Source: Curtobacterium sp. ZW137
Lineage (GTDB): Bacteria > Actinomycetota > Actinomycetes > Actinomycetales > Microbacteriaceae
DNA: 64,000 nt
Reading direction: 5' to 3'
Assembly (NCBI RefSeq): GCF_003762905.1
Contig: NZ_RJKS01000002.1
Span: forward strand, 790,039 to 854,038
Part shown: piece after piece, positions 27,226 to 35,567 of the stretch
Layout of the letters: every line of letters begins with the position of its first letter
Position numbering within the stretch: position 1 is the stretch's first letter
Position numbers and translations under genes: made by a program
The notes under the pieces: generated by a model
What the model saw: the letters and a program-made list of their open reading frames with translations, nothing else
Told to the model about the DNA's origin: nothing
The model's database searches: none

Positions 27226-28976
27226 ATCAGTCCCTCCGCGAGCCGTCGGCGCGGGTTCGGGACCGCGTCGAGCAGGTCGATCGTGTAGCTGTCCTGCGGG
27301 TGCTGCAGCACGTCGGCGGTCCGGCCGCGCTCCACCACGGCGCCGTCGTGCAGCACCATGATGTCGTCGGTGATGAGCCGGGCACTCAGCAGGTCGTGCG
27401 TGATGTAGAGGAGCGAGACGCCCCACTGCTCGCGCAGGTCCTCGAGGAGTGCGAGCACACCGGCGCGGAGCGTGACGTCGAGCATCGACACCGGCTCGTC
27501 CGCGATGATCACCTGCGGGTCGCTCGCGAGCGCCCGGGCGATCACCACACGCTGCCGCTGCCCGCCGGAGAGCTGGTGCGGGAGCTTCTGCGCGAACTGC
27601 TCCACCGGGGACAGCCCCACGGTCTCGAGGAGCTCGAGCACCCGACGACGGGCGTCCTTGCCGCGGAGCCCGGTGTAGTTCACGACCGGACGGGTGAGCG
27701 TGTACTCCACGGTGTGCAGCGGGTTCAGGGCCGCGTACGGGTCCTGGAACACCATCTGCACCTCGGAGCGCAGGTCGCGCAGGCCTCGGCGTCCGAGCTT
27801 CGCGACGTCGAGGTCACCGAAGCGGACGGTGCCCGAGGTGGGCTTCTCGACGCCGGTGAGCATCTTCGCGATCGTCGACTTGCCGGAACCCGACTGGCCG
27901 ACGAGCGCGAGGGACTGCCCCGGCTCGAGCGTGAACGAGACGTCGCGGACGGCGCGGACCGGGTCCTCACCGCGACGCGGCGGGGCGTAGGTCTTCACCA
28001 GGCCCTCGACGACGATCGGGTTCTTCGCGGCACTGCGCTCGCGGGAACCGACGGTCGCGTGCGAGGTCGTCGTCTCCTGGCGGCTGGCACCGGACTCCCC
28101 CCGGAGGGAGCGGTCCGGGAAACCGGGCAGCGAGACGACCTCGGCGCGCGGGTCCGCGTAGTGCGAGAGCAGCATCTGCGTGTACTCGTCCTGCGGGTCG
28201 CGGAGGATCTCGCGGGAGCCGCCGTCCTCGACGATCCGGCCCTCGTGCATCACGAGGACGCGCTCCGTGGCCTCGAGCACGATGCCGAGGTCGTGGGAGA
28301 TCAGCACGGCGGTGAAGCCCTCGGACCGCTGCAGCTCGATGATCGTGTCCATCACCGCGTGCTGCACCAGGACGTCGAGCGCCGTGGTCGGCTCGTCGAA
28401 CACCATCAGCTGCGGCTCGAGGGACAGCGCCAGCGCGATCGAGACGCGCTGTCGCATGCCGCCGGAGAGTTCGCCCGGGAACCGGGCGAGCATCGAGTCC
28501 GGCAGCTTCACCTTGCCGACGAGCTCCCGCATCCGGCTGTCCCAGCGCTCGCGCGGGACGTGGCCGTGGGCCTTGAAGATGTCGATGAAGTGGTTCCGGA
28601 TGGTGCGCACCGGGTTCAGCGCGTTCATGCCGGACTGCAGCACCATGGCGAACCCGCCCTGGCGCTGCTGCCGGAGCGCCTCCTCGTCGAGGTCGCGGAT
28701 GTCCTTGCCCGCGAAGACGATGCTGCCGCCGTTCGTGCGCGCCGGCGGCTTCTGCAGACGGGTCAGCGCGTAGCCGAGCGTCGACTTGCCGGAACCGGAC
28801 TCACCGACCAGGCCGACGAACTCGCCCTTCCGCAGCGAGAACGACACGTGGTCGACCGCTTGGACCGCGGTCTGTCCGGCCGATTCGTAGACCACCGACA
28901 GGTCACGGACGTCGAGCAGGACGTCCGCAGCCCGCGGGGCGGAGTCGGGCCGAGCCTCCAGGGTGGATTCAGGCAT
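27222..28976 (-). CDS. Opp/Dpp-type ABC transporter ATPase, two fused nucleotide-binding domains
   Basis: A 584-residue protein with two complete ABC domains (DppD and DppF equivalents fused). Domain 1 has Walker A GESGSGKST, signature LSGGMRQR and Walker B LMVFDEPTTALD. Domain 2 has GQSGSGKST, LSGGQRQRV and VIIADEPVSMLD. Each is followed by the oligopeptide-type C-terminal extension with a plausible DPRAE/PQDSY region. It energises uptake by the two permeases encoded upstream, with which it overlaps by 8 bases. Confidence 0.93.
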   Translation of the reverse strand: MPESTLEARPDSAPRAADVLLDVRDLSVVYESAGQTAVQAVDHVSFSLRKGEFVGLVGESGSGKSTLGYALTRLQKPPARTNGGSIVFAGKDIRDLDEEALRQQRQGGFAMVLQSGMNALNPVRTIRNHFIDIFKAHGHVPRERWDSRMRELVGKVKLPDSMLARFPGELSGGMRQRVSIALALSLEPQLMVFDEPTTALDVLVQHAVMDTIIELQRSEGFTAVLISHDLGIVLEATERVLVMHEGRIVEDGGSREILRDPQDEYTQMLLSHYADPRAEVVSLPGFPDRSLRGESGASRQETTTSHATVGSRERSAAKNPIVVEGLVKTYAPPRRGEDPVRAVRDVSFTLEPGQSLALVGQSGSGKSTIAKMLTGVEKPTSGTVRFGDLDVAKLGRRGLRDLRSEVQMVFQDPYAALNPLHTVEYTLTRPVVNYTGLRGKDARRRVLELLETVGLSPVEQFAQKLPHQLSGGQRQRVVIARALASDPQVIIADEPVSMLDVTLRAGVLALLEDLREQWGVSLLYITHDLLSARLITDDIMVLHDGAVVERGRTADVLQHPQDSYTIDLLDAVPNPRRRLAEGLI

Positions 28977-29904
28977 TCTTTCGCTCCTTACGGGGCCGCG
29001 CACCCTCGCGCAGTCGCGGGTTGGACACGGCGTCGACGCCGAAGTTGATCAGGGTCAGGCTCATCGCGAGGAGCGCGATGCAGAGACCCGGGGCGAACAG
29101 CAGGATCCACTGACCGGTGAGCAGCGCGTTGGAGTTCTGCGCCCAGTAGAGGATCGTGCCCCAGCTGACGATCGAGGAGTCGCCGAGGCCGAGGAACTCC
29201 AGGCCGGCCTCCGCGAGGATCGCGCTCGTCGCGGCACCGAAGAACGAGCCGACGATGAGCGAGGTCATGTTCGGCAGGATCTCGCGGAAGACGATGCGGG
29301 TCGCACCCTCACCGGAGAACTGCGCCGCCGTCACGAAGTCGCGACCGCGGAGCGACTGCGTCTGGGAGCGGAGCACGCGAGCACCCCACGCCCAGCCGGT
29401 CACCACGATGACCGCGATGATGACCGCGATCCCGCCGTTCTGCAGGTAGGCCGCGATGACGATCATCAGGGGCAGCCCCGGGATGACGAGGAACAGGTTC
29501 ACGATGAACCCGATGACCTCGGCGATCCAGCCGCGGACGTAGCCCCAGCTGAGACCGATCGCGACGGCGACGAGCGTGGACAGGATGCCCGCGACCGCAC
29601 CGACCATCACGGAGATGCGTGCGCCGTAGATGATCTGGGAGAGGACGTCCTCACCGGCTGCGGTCGTGCCCATCCAGTGCGCCCACGTCGCGTCGGCGGA
29701 ACGGGCGAAGCCGTTCTGGGACGCGCCGTACGGGGCGAGGAGGGGTGCTGCGAGCGCCACGACGACGAACACGGCGAGGATGATGATCCCGATCCGGGCC
29801 TTCGTGTTGCCCCAGACGACGCCGAACTGGCGGGCTGCACTCTTCCATCGGGACGGAGCCTGCTGCTCCGGTGCGTCTTGCGTGCGTACTGCGACAGTGC
29901 TCAT
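28969..29904 (-). CDS. ABC transporter permease, DppC/OppC type
   Basis: A 311-residue permease with an N-terminal cytoplasmic stretch, a first membrane helix at about 33-55 and five further helices. It has the OppC-type loop GRDFVTAAQFSGEGATRIVFREILPN (EAA-like), contacting the ATPase. It pairs with the DppB-type permease immediately upstream, with an ATGA overlap at 29901-29904. Confidence 0.92.
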   Translation of the reverse strand: MSTVAVRTQDAPEQQAPSRWKSAARQFGVVWGNTKARIGIIILAVFVVVALAAPLLAPYGASQNGFARSADATWAHWMGTTAAGEDVLSQIIYGARISVMVGAVAGILSTLVAVAIGLSWGYVRGWIAEVIGFIVNLFLVIPGLPLMIVIAAYLQNGGIAVIIAVIVVTGWAWGARVLRSQTQSLRGRDFVTAAQFSGEGATRIVFREILPNMTSLIVGSFFGAATSAILAEAGLEFLGLGDSSIVSWGTILYWAQNSNALLTGQWILLFAPGLCIALLAMSLTLINFGVDAVSNPRLREGARPRKERKNA

Positions 29905-30881
29905 CGTCGAGTCCTCGGGTCCAGGACGCCGTACAGGACGTCCACGATGAAGTTGGCGATGAGCACCGACACGGTGATCATCAGGAACAGTGCCTGCATG
30001 AGCGGGTAGTCCTGCCCGATGACGGCGTTGAAGAGCAGGTAGCCGATGCCCGGGTAGCCGAACACCTGCTCGACCAGCACCGAACCGCCGACGACACCAC
30101 CGAGTGCCAGACCGAAGCCGGTCAGGTTCGGCAGGATCGCGTTGCGGGCGGCGTAGCGGATCGCGACCGTGCGGCCACGGAGACCGTTCGCCTCGGCGAA
30201 GGTGACGTAGTCGTCGCCGAGGGTGTTGATCATCGCGTTGCGCATGCCGATGATCCAGCCGCCGAGGCTCGTCACGAGGATCGTCACGGCCGGCAGGATC
30301 GCGTGCTGCAGGGCGTCACCGACGAAGGCGCCGCTGAGGCCCGGTGTCGTCGTCGCCGAGTACGCGCCCGTGGTCGGGAACCAGTGCAGGACGTAGCCGA
30401 GGAAGAACAGCAGCAGGAGCGCGGTCCAGAAGTACGGGAACGTCGACATGAAGCTCCCCGACAGGGTCGGGAGGGAGTCGAGCCAGGTGCCGCGCTTCCA
30501 CGCTGCGCCGACACCGATCAGGGTGCCGAGCACGAACGCGATGATCGTGACCAGGCCGACGAGGATCAGCGTGTACGGCAGCGCGCGGGCCACCAGCGAC
30601 CCCACGTCCTGCGGGTAGAACGTGTAGCTCACACCGAAGTCGAGCGTCACGACCTGGTGCAGGTAGCTGACGTACTGGTCCCACAGGTTGCCGGTCGGGA
30701 CGCCGAGCTGGGCCTCGATGGCCTTCTTGGTGGCGTCGGTGACCGGGCCGTTCTGGCTGAGCTTCGCCAGGGCCGCGTCGGTCGGGCTGCCCGGCATGAG
30801 TCGCGGGAGCACGAAGTTCAGCGTGACCGCGGCCCAGAGGGTCAGGACGAAGAGGACGAGTTTCTGGAGGATGTACTTCAC
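29901..30881 (-). CDS. ABC transporter permease, DppB/OppB type
   Basis: A 326-residue permease beginning MKYILQKLVLFVLTLWAAVTLNFVLPRLMPG, the standard OppB N terminus, with six membrane segments. The EAA-like loop reads DDYVTFAEANGLRGRTVAIRYAARNAILP. The GTG at 30881 overlaps the binding-protein stop by GTGA, so all transporter subunits are translationally linked. Confidence 0.92.
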   Translation of the reverse strand: MKYILQKLVLFVLTLWAAVTLNFVLPRLMPGSPTDAALAKLSQNGPVTDATKKAIEAQLGVPTGNLWDQYVSYLHQVVTLDFGVSYTFYPQDVGSLVARALPYTLILVGLVTIIAFVLGTLIGVGAAWKRGTWLDSLPTLSGSFMSTFPYFWTALLLLFFLGYVLHWFPTTGAYSATTTPGLSGAFVGDALQHAILPAVTILVTSLGGWIIGMRNAMINTLGDDYVTFAEANGLRGRTVAIRYAARNAILPNLTGFGLALGGVVGGSVLVEQVFGYPGIGYLLFNAVIGQDYPLMQALFLMITVSVLIANFIVDVLYGVLDPRTRR

Positions 30882-32602
30882 TTCTGCTCCTGGAGGATCT
30901 TGCGTCCCGCGGCGCTGTCGCGCAGTCGGAGCTTGGAGAAGATGAGCAGCGGAGCCGAGTCGTAGTTCTGCGGCGCCATGTACGGGTCGTCCGCACTCGG
31001 CCACCCGACGAACTTCGACGTGTTGAACAGGCCCCAGAGGCCGCCGTAGTACATCCCGATCACGGGCAGGTCGTTGTACACGACCTCCTGCAGCTGATCG
31101 AGGATCTCCTGCTGCTTCGCGGTGTCGGTCGTCGCCTTGTACTCGTCGAGGAGCTTCTGCGTGTCGGCGTTCTTGTAGCGCTCGTAGTTGTTCACCGTCG
31201 ACTTGCCGACGGGCTGGTAGAAGTCGGAGCTCAGCAGGGAGTTGAACGCCTGGTAGACGTCGCCGTTGCCCATGCCGCCCATCGCCATGTCGAAGGTGCC
31301 GTTGTTGATGTTCGACTGGTACCCGGCGGGCTGCGGCGCGCTGATCGTGACCTTGATGCCGATGGCGGTCAGGTTGCGGCGGACCTCCTGTGCGGCGCGG
31401 AGCCAGTCGGAGTAGCCGTTCGCGGTCATGATGTTGATCTCGAGCTGCTTGCCGTCCTTGACGATCTTGCCGTCCTGGACCGTGTAGCCGGACTTCTCGA
31501 AGCTCGCGATCGCGGCCTTCGTGTCCTGCGTGACGACACCCTTGTCCGGGATGCTGTCGTTCACGTACTGCTCCTGGTTCGGCAGGATCAGGCCGGTCTG
31601 CGCCGCCGCCTTGAGGTTGCCCTCGGTCGCGGTCTCGGCGATGTCGTCACGGTTCAGTGCGAGCGAGATGCCCCGGCGGACGTTGACGTCGTTGTACGGC
31701 GCCTTCGTCAGGTTCGGGATCAGGCCGATCACACCCCCCGGCGGGAACCAGTACGTGTTCGTCTTGGAGGCTGCACCCCACGTGCCCTGGACGTCGGAGA
31801 TGAACGCGTACGCCCAGTCGTAGCCACGCGTGACGGTGTCGAGCTGCGTGTTCGTCGCCGGCAGGATCAGGTGCTTGATGGCGATCTTGTCGGCCTGCCA
31901 GTAGGACTTGTTCTTGTCCATCGAGTACTGCTGGTCGGTGTAGTTGCCGAGCACGAACGGGCCGGTGCCGACCGGGTTCGGGTCGCGGAACGTCGTCGGG
32001 TCCTTGACGTCCTTCCAGTGCTGTTCACCGAGGATGTACGTCTGCCCGATGATCGTCAGGCTCGGGACGTCCTCCGACTTCAGGTGGAAGATGACGTGCT
32101 GGCCCTGCTGCTCGATGCTCGCGATGTGCTGCCAGGCACCCTTGAGGTCCATCGCCGGGAACTTCTTCAGCAGGTCGAACGTGAAGACCACGTCCTTCGC
32201 GCTGAAGGCGTCACCGTTGGACCACTTGACGCCGCTGCGGATCGTCATGTCGATCGTCTTGGCGTCCGGCTGCGTCCAGGAGCTCGCGAGCCACGGGTTG
32301 CGCTTGCCGTCGAGGGGGTTCACCTCGATGAGGGGCTCGTACATCCACTTCGACGCGGTACGGGCGTTCGCGATGTACGGGTTGAAGTTGCGGTCGAACA
32401 GCGGGTTGCCGTGGTCCGCGTTGATGAGCATCGTGTCCTTGCCGATGCTCGGGTCCGGCTGGGACCGGACCTGGATGCTGCAGCCGGTGGCGGTGAGGGC
32501 CACGATGGCGAGCCCGGCGAGGGCCGCCATCAGGCGTCCGCGCCGGCCACGGCGTGCGCCGGGGACGCGCGGGGAGCGCGTGCGCTGTGGGGGAAGCGTC
32601 AT
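30878..32602 (-). CDS. Solute-binding lipoprotein, family 5
   Basis: A 574-residue SBP family 5 lipoprotein. A basic N terminus and hydrophobic stretch end in the lipobox TATGC (Cys41). The mature protein has the family features YEPLIEVNP, SGVKWSNGDAFSAKDVVFTFD and NLTKAPYNDVNVRRGISLALNRDDI. Family 5 proteins bind peptides or, in several bacteria, beta-glucosides and oligosaccharides. The linked GH1 enzyme favours a glucoside. ATG 32602 follows GGAGGT by 10 bases. A LacI-type operator lies 40 bases upstream. Confidence 0.9.
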   Translation of the reverse strand: MTLPPQRTRSPRVPGARRGRRGRLMAALAGLAIVALTATGCSIQVRSQPDPSIGKDTMLINADHGNPLFDRNFNPYIANARTASKWMYEPLIEVNPLDGKRNPWLASSWTQPDAKTIDMTIRSGVKWSNGDAFSAKDVVFTFDLLKKFPAMDLKGAWQHIASIEQQGQHVIFHLKSEDVPSLTIIGQTYILGEQHWKDVKDPTTFRDPNPVGTGPFVLGNYTDQQYSMDKNKSYWQADKIAIKHLILPATNTQLDTVTRGYDWAYAFISDVQGTWGAASKTNTYWFPPGGVIGLIPNLTKAPYNDVNVRRGISLALNRDDIAETATEGNLKAAAQTGLILPNQEQYVNDSIPDKGVVTQDTKAAIASFEKSGYTVQDGKIVKDGKQLEINIMTANGYSDWLRAAQEVRRNLTAIGIKVTISAPQPAGYQSNINNGTFDMAMGGMGNGDVYQAFNSLLSSDFYQPVGKSTVNNYERYKNADTQKLLDEYKATTDTAKQQEILDQLQEVVYNDLPVIGMYYGGLWGLFNTSKFVGWPSADDPYMAPQNYDSAPLLIFSKLRLRDSAAGRKILQEQK

Positions 32603-32641
32603 TGCTCGGTCGACCTCCGTGTCGAGTGGGTACCGGGACAA

Positions 32642-32655
32642 TGTATGCGCTTACA
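32642..32655. promoter_or_regulatory. LacI-family operator
   Basis: TGTATGCGCTTACA differs by one base from the ideal LacI/GalR palindrome TGTAAGCGCTTACA, including the central CG step. It sits 40-53 bases upstream of the binding-protein ATG. The LacI-family regulator encoded at 33166-34266 is the obvious candidate to bind it. Confidence 0.75.
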
Positions 32656-32744
32656 TCGCGCTTTGCAACCGGGGGTTTGTGGTGCACCCCGGAACGCCGC
32701 GTGCTCGGCGTGCGCCGGCTCCGCGCACGCGGCCCTCGAGCGGC

Positions 32745-32826
32745 CACGGCGTGCCGCCGACGGCCGCCGACGGGCGCTGAGATCGCACGGCGTGCCGCCG
32801 ACGGCCGCCGAGGGGCGCTGAGATCG
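32745..32826. repeat. Two direct repeats of 41 bp
   Basis: Two near-identical 41-base units (32745-32785 and 32786-32826) containing GCCGCCGACGGCCGCCGA and GCGCTGAGATCGCA. They lie in the noncoding 563-base gap between the lacI-type gene and the transporter operon. Confidence 0.8.
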
Positions 32827-32877
32827 CACCTTGTGTCGCGTCAGGCGCACCGATGCGACAGTTCGTGCGATCTCGGC
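32817..32877. other. Long imperfect hairpin in the lacI-SBP gap
   Basis: GCTGAGATCGCAC (32817-32829) pairs with GTGCGATCTCGGC (32865-32877) except one G/T pair, and inside it TGTCGC (32834-32839) pairs with GCGACA (32855-32860). It could be a terminator for the LacI gene or a structured RNA. The rest of 32656-33060 shows no convincing coding potential. Confidence 0.45.
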
Positions 32878-33060
32878 GGGCAGCGGGCGGGTGGTGCTGC
32901 CGCTCAGCGGGACTGCCGGGAGGCTCGGCTCGGCCCCGCCACGGAACACGCGCGATCCGTCCCATCTCGGCCGCTCTGGGAAGAGGAAACGCGCGTTGGT
33001 GGTGGGAAGTTCCGACCCCCCACGCGCGAAACGACTCACCACGCACGGAACGACCCAGGG

Positions 33061-33150
33061 GCGCGGCAGCGGCGCGGCAGCGCCGCGGCGGCGCGGCAGC
33101 GGCGCGGCAGCGCCGCGGCGGCGCGGCAGCGGCGCGGCAGCGCCGCGGCG
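33061..33150. repeat. Three exact 30-bp tandem repeats
   Basis: Three identical 30-base units built from GCGCGGCAGC-GGCGCGGCAG-CGCCGCGGCG, ending 15 bases beyond the stop codon of the LacI-type gene. The array is extremely G+C-rich and self-complementary in places (CGCCGCGGCG). Confidence 0.95.
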
Positions 33151-33165
33151 GCGCGGCGCGCGGCG

Positions 33166-34266
33166 CTAGAGCGCCGGGGGGCAGCTCTCGCGGAGGAGCA
33201 CCTCGACGGGGAGGCGCACCGACCGCGGCGGCCCCTCGGTACGCTCGAGCCGGTCGACGATCGCCGCCACGGCAGCCCGCCCGAGCTCGCCCATGGGCTG
33301 GTGCACCGTCGTCAGGCGCGGGGACGAGAACCGTCCGGCGTCGATGCCGTCGAACCCGGTCACGACGACGTCCTCCGGCACGCGCAGCCCCCGCGCCGCG
33401 ACGGCGTCGAGCACGCCGAGCGCCGACTGGTCGTTCGAGCAGACGATCGCCCGCGGGGCTGCATCGGCGAGCAGGGCCGCCGCGAGCTCCCGCGCGCGGG
33501 CCCGGCCGAAGTCGCCGTGGACGGTCCGCACCGACTCGACGGGGAGGCCGTGGTCGGCGAGCGCCGCCCGGAACCCGGTCCACCGCTCCATGTCGTCCGG
33601 GGAGTCGATGGGACCGGCGACGTACGCGATCGAGTCGATCCCGAGCCGGCCGATCACGTGCGAGGCCACGGTGCGCATGCCGGCGGCGTTGTCGACGCTC
33701 ACCGAGTCGAACCCGTGCGAGCGGCGGTCGTCGGCGAGCACCACGACGGGGATCCGGCGGGCGACGTGCTCGAGCAGCTCGTCCGGCACGGTCTGCGCCA
33801 GGACCGCGAGTCCGTCGACGCGGCCGGCGACGTCGTTGACGATCACGTCGCGCGAGGGTCCACGTCCCGCCGCCACCATGAGGGCGAGGCCACGCTGCCA
33901 GGCCTCGGTCTCGGCGCCGCGGAGGACCTCGTCGAAGTACAGGTTGGACGCGAAGGGCTGCGTCACGTGACGGCGGTCGTCGACCACGCGGACCCCGCCG
34001 TCGGTCACGAGCCCCGGTCGCTCGTCCGGGACCACGTCGAACCCGGGCAGCAGCAGCCCGATCACCCCGGTGCGCTTGCCCGCGAGCGCCCTGGCGTTGC
34101 CCGACGGCACGTACCCGAGCGTCCGGATCGCTGCCTGCACGCGGTCACGGGTGCCCTCCCGGACGGCGTCCGGGGTGCGGAGCACACGCGAGACGGTGGC
34201 GATGGACACACCCGCCGCGGAGGCGACGTCGTAGACCGTGGGAGGTGCGGTGCGCTGCTCGCTCAA
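33166..34266 (-). CDS. LacI-family transcriptional regulator
   Basis: A 366-residue LacI/GalR regulator. The N-terminal HTH reads TVYDVASAAGVSIATVSRVLRTPDAVREGTRDRV (about residues 9-43), with the hinge helix near SGNARALAGKRT, then a periplasmic-binding-protein-like ligand domain (DGLAVLAQTVPDELL, SNDQSALGVLDA). It starts with TTG 34266 preceded by GGGAGG. It likely represses the transporter-hydrolase-glucosidase operon through the operator at 32642-32655 and is induced by the imported sugar. Confidence 0.92.
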   Translation of the reverse strand: MSEQRTAPPTVYDVASAAGVSIATVSRVLRTPDAVREGTRDRVQAAIRTLGYVPSGNARALAGKRTGVIGLLLPGFDVVPDERPGLVTDGGVRVVDDRRHVTQPFASNLYFDEVLRGAETEAWQRGLALMVAAGRGPSRDVIVNDVAGRVDGLAVLAQTVPDELLEHVARRIPVVVLADDRRSHGFDSVSVDNAAGMRTVASHVIGRLGIDSIAYVAGPIDSPDDMERWTGFRAALADHGLPVESVRTVHGDFGRARARELAAALLADAAPRAIVCSNDQSALGVLDAVAARGLRVPEDVVVTGFDGIDAGRFSSPRLTTVHQPMGELGRAAVAAIVDRLERTEGPPRSVRLPVEVLLRESCPPAL

Positions 34267-34501
34267 CCCGTGCCTCCCGTCCGTCCGTTCGTCGACGCCG
34301 GGAGTGAGCCGCCCCGACAGCGGACCATCCTAGGCACCGGTCCCCGACACACTTCTCCACAGCGCGGTGTGGACCCTTGCGTTCCGCGGACGCAGCGGAC
34401 CACACTGGGGCGACCTCAGTACGTCCCGTGGGGAAGCGCAACCAGCGGACGGTGTCCGCGTCATCGCGGGCCTCGGCCCGCCTTCGGGAAGGACGATCCA
34501 G
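34267..34501. other. Noncoding region upstream of the lacI-type gene and small ORF
   Basis: This gap between the lacI-type start and the small + strand ORF holds small hairpins (for example GCGGGC/GCCCGC near 34467-34482) and must contain the lacI promoter. I see no convincing sigma-70 hexamers. Confidence 0.4.
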
Positions 34502-34639
34502 ATGTCACAGTCGACCCATTCAGGACGCCGCGACGCGATCCGCGTGAGCCGCGATGAAGCAGAGGTGCGCGAGGCGCTCCTCGAACACACGGGCGCGATC
34601 GCGCTCGACGACACCGACGACGGAGCGCGGCTCGAGTAG
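34502..34639 (+). CDS. Small hypothetical protein, 45 aa
   Basis: A short frame with a good ribosome-binding site (GGAAGGA at about 34487-34493, 8 bases before ATG). The product is charged and hydrophilic (MSQSTHSGRRDAIRVSRD, EVREALLEHTGAIALDDTDD) with no signal or membrane segment. The neighbours are on the opposite strand. The stop codon falls inside a 27-bp tandem repeat. I do not recognise it, and it may not be translated. Confidence 0.45.
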   Translation: MSQSTHSGRRDAIRVSRDEAEVREALLEHTGAIALDDTDDGARLE

Positions 34640-34681
34640 CCGCTGACGCGGTCTCGGCTCGAGTAGCCGCTGACGCGGTCT
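34628..34681. repeat. Two 27-bp tandem repeats at the small ORF 3-prime end
   Basis: CGGCTCGAGTAGCC-GCTGACGCGGTCT occurs twice in a row (34628-34654 and 34655-34681). The TAG in each unit is the stop codon of the small ORF in the first copy. Confidence 0.95.
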
Positions 34682-34781
34682 CGGGCAGGAGGCCCGGGTC
34701 GACTCCGTCACGCGCGCTCGGCTCAGCGGTGGGTCACGTCGGCGAGCGCAGCAGGGCCGGTGATCGCCGCCGCCGTGCTGC

Positions 34782-35486
34782 TCAGCGGTCGGTCGCGCCG
34801 ACGATCGCCATGCCCGCTCCGCGCAGACGGCGACGCTCCTGCGCGATCCACGCGAGCAGGCGGTCGTTGGTGCCGGCGACGTGCGCGGCGAGCAGTTCGG
34901 CGGCGCGGTCCGCGTCGCCGGACTGCACCGCATCGATGATCTCGCTGTGCTCCGCCCAGGCGGCGTCGCGGGCCTCGGGCGTGCGGACCTCGATCCATCG
35001 GGTGCGCTCGAGCCGGGTGAGCGCGTCGGCGATGGCCTCCGTGATGAACCGGTTGCCGCCGAGTGCGGCCAGGTCCAGGTGGAACGTCGAGCCCATCCGG
35101 ATGCCGGACTGCTGGTCGGGTGTCGGACGGAGGGTGTGGAGGTGCGCCCGGACCTCGGCGAGCTGCTCCGCGGAAGCACGCGAGACCGCCAGCCGGGCGG
35201 CGGCGGGCTCCAGGACGCCACGCAGTTCCGCGAGTGAGGCGATCTCGTCGAGGTCGATCGGGGTGACCGTCCACGAGCGGCCCTCGTGCAGGATGAGCCC
35301 CTCGCGCTCCAGCCGGGACAGCGCGGCGCGGACGGGGGTGCGTGACGCGTGGAACCGGGCCTCGAGCCCGCGCTCCGAGATGCGCTCACCCGGCGCGATT
35401 TCGAGCGTGAGGATCGCGGCTCGGAGGTTGTCGTAGAGCTGCGCCGTCTGCGACACCGGTGCTGCTGCGTCGATCGATTCGGTCAC
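34782..35486 (-). CDS. GntR-family regulator (FadR/FCD type)
   Basis: A 234-residue GntR regulator. The winged helix (LYDNLRAAILTLEIAPGERISERGLEARFHASRTPVRAALSRLEREGL) spans about residues 16-65, and a C-terminal all-helical FCD domain carries the metal-binding pattern (D/H residues in FHLDLAALGGNRFI, HSEII, HVAGTNDRL). It starts with GTG 35486. It is divergent from an MFS transporter, with a near-perfect operator between them, so it most likely controls both genes in response to a small acid. The ligand is unknown. Confidence 0.92.
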   Translation of the reverse strand: MTESIDAAAPVSQTAQLYDNLRAAILTLEIAPGERISERGLEARFHASRTPVRAALSRLEREGLILHEGRSWTVTPIDLDEIASLAELRGVLEPAAARLAVSRASAEQLAEVRAHLHTLRPTPDQQSGIRMGSTFHLDLAALGGNRFITEAIADALTRLERTRWIEVRTPEARDAAWAEHSEIIDAVQSGDADRAAELLAAHVAGTNDRLLAWIAQERRRLRGAGMAIVGATDR

Positions 35487-35518
35487 GGCCAACCACCCTA
35501 GCGGCGGGCAGCCTCGGA

Positions 35519-35541
35519 TGGTATACCGTTTTGGTATACCA
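35519..35541. promoter_or_regulatory. Palindromic GntR operator
   Basis: TGGTATACC-GTTTT-GGTATACCA, two perfect 9-base arms around a 5-base spacer. It lies midway between the divergent GntR and MFS genes, and its TATACC steps could overlap -10 elements in both directions. Confidence 0.85.
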
Positions 35542-35567
35542 ATCAGTTCCGAGACGAAACGATTCCC

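Noticed and set aside
33061-33150. CRISPR array or integron-like repeats
   Set aside because: The 30-bp units are directly abutting with no spacers, so this is a simple tandem repeat.
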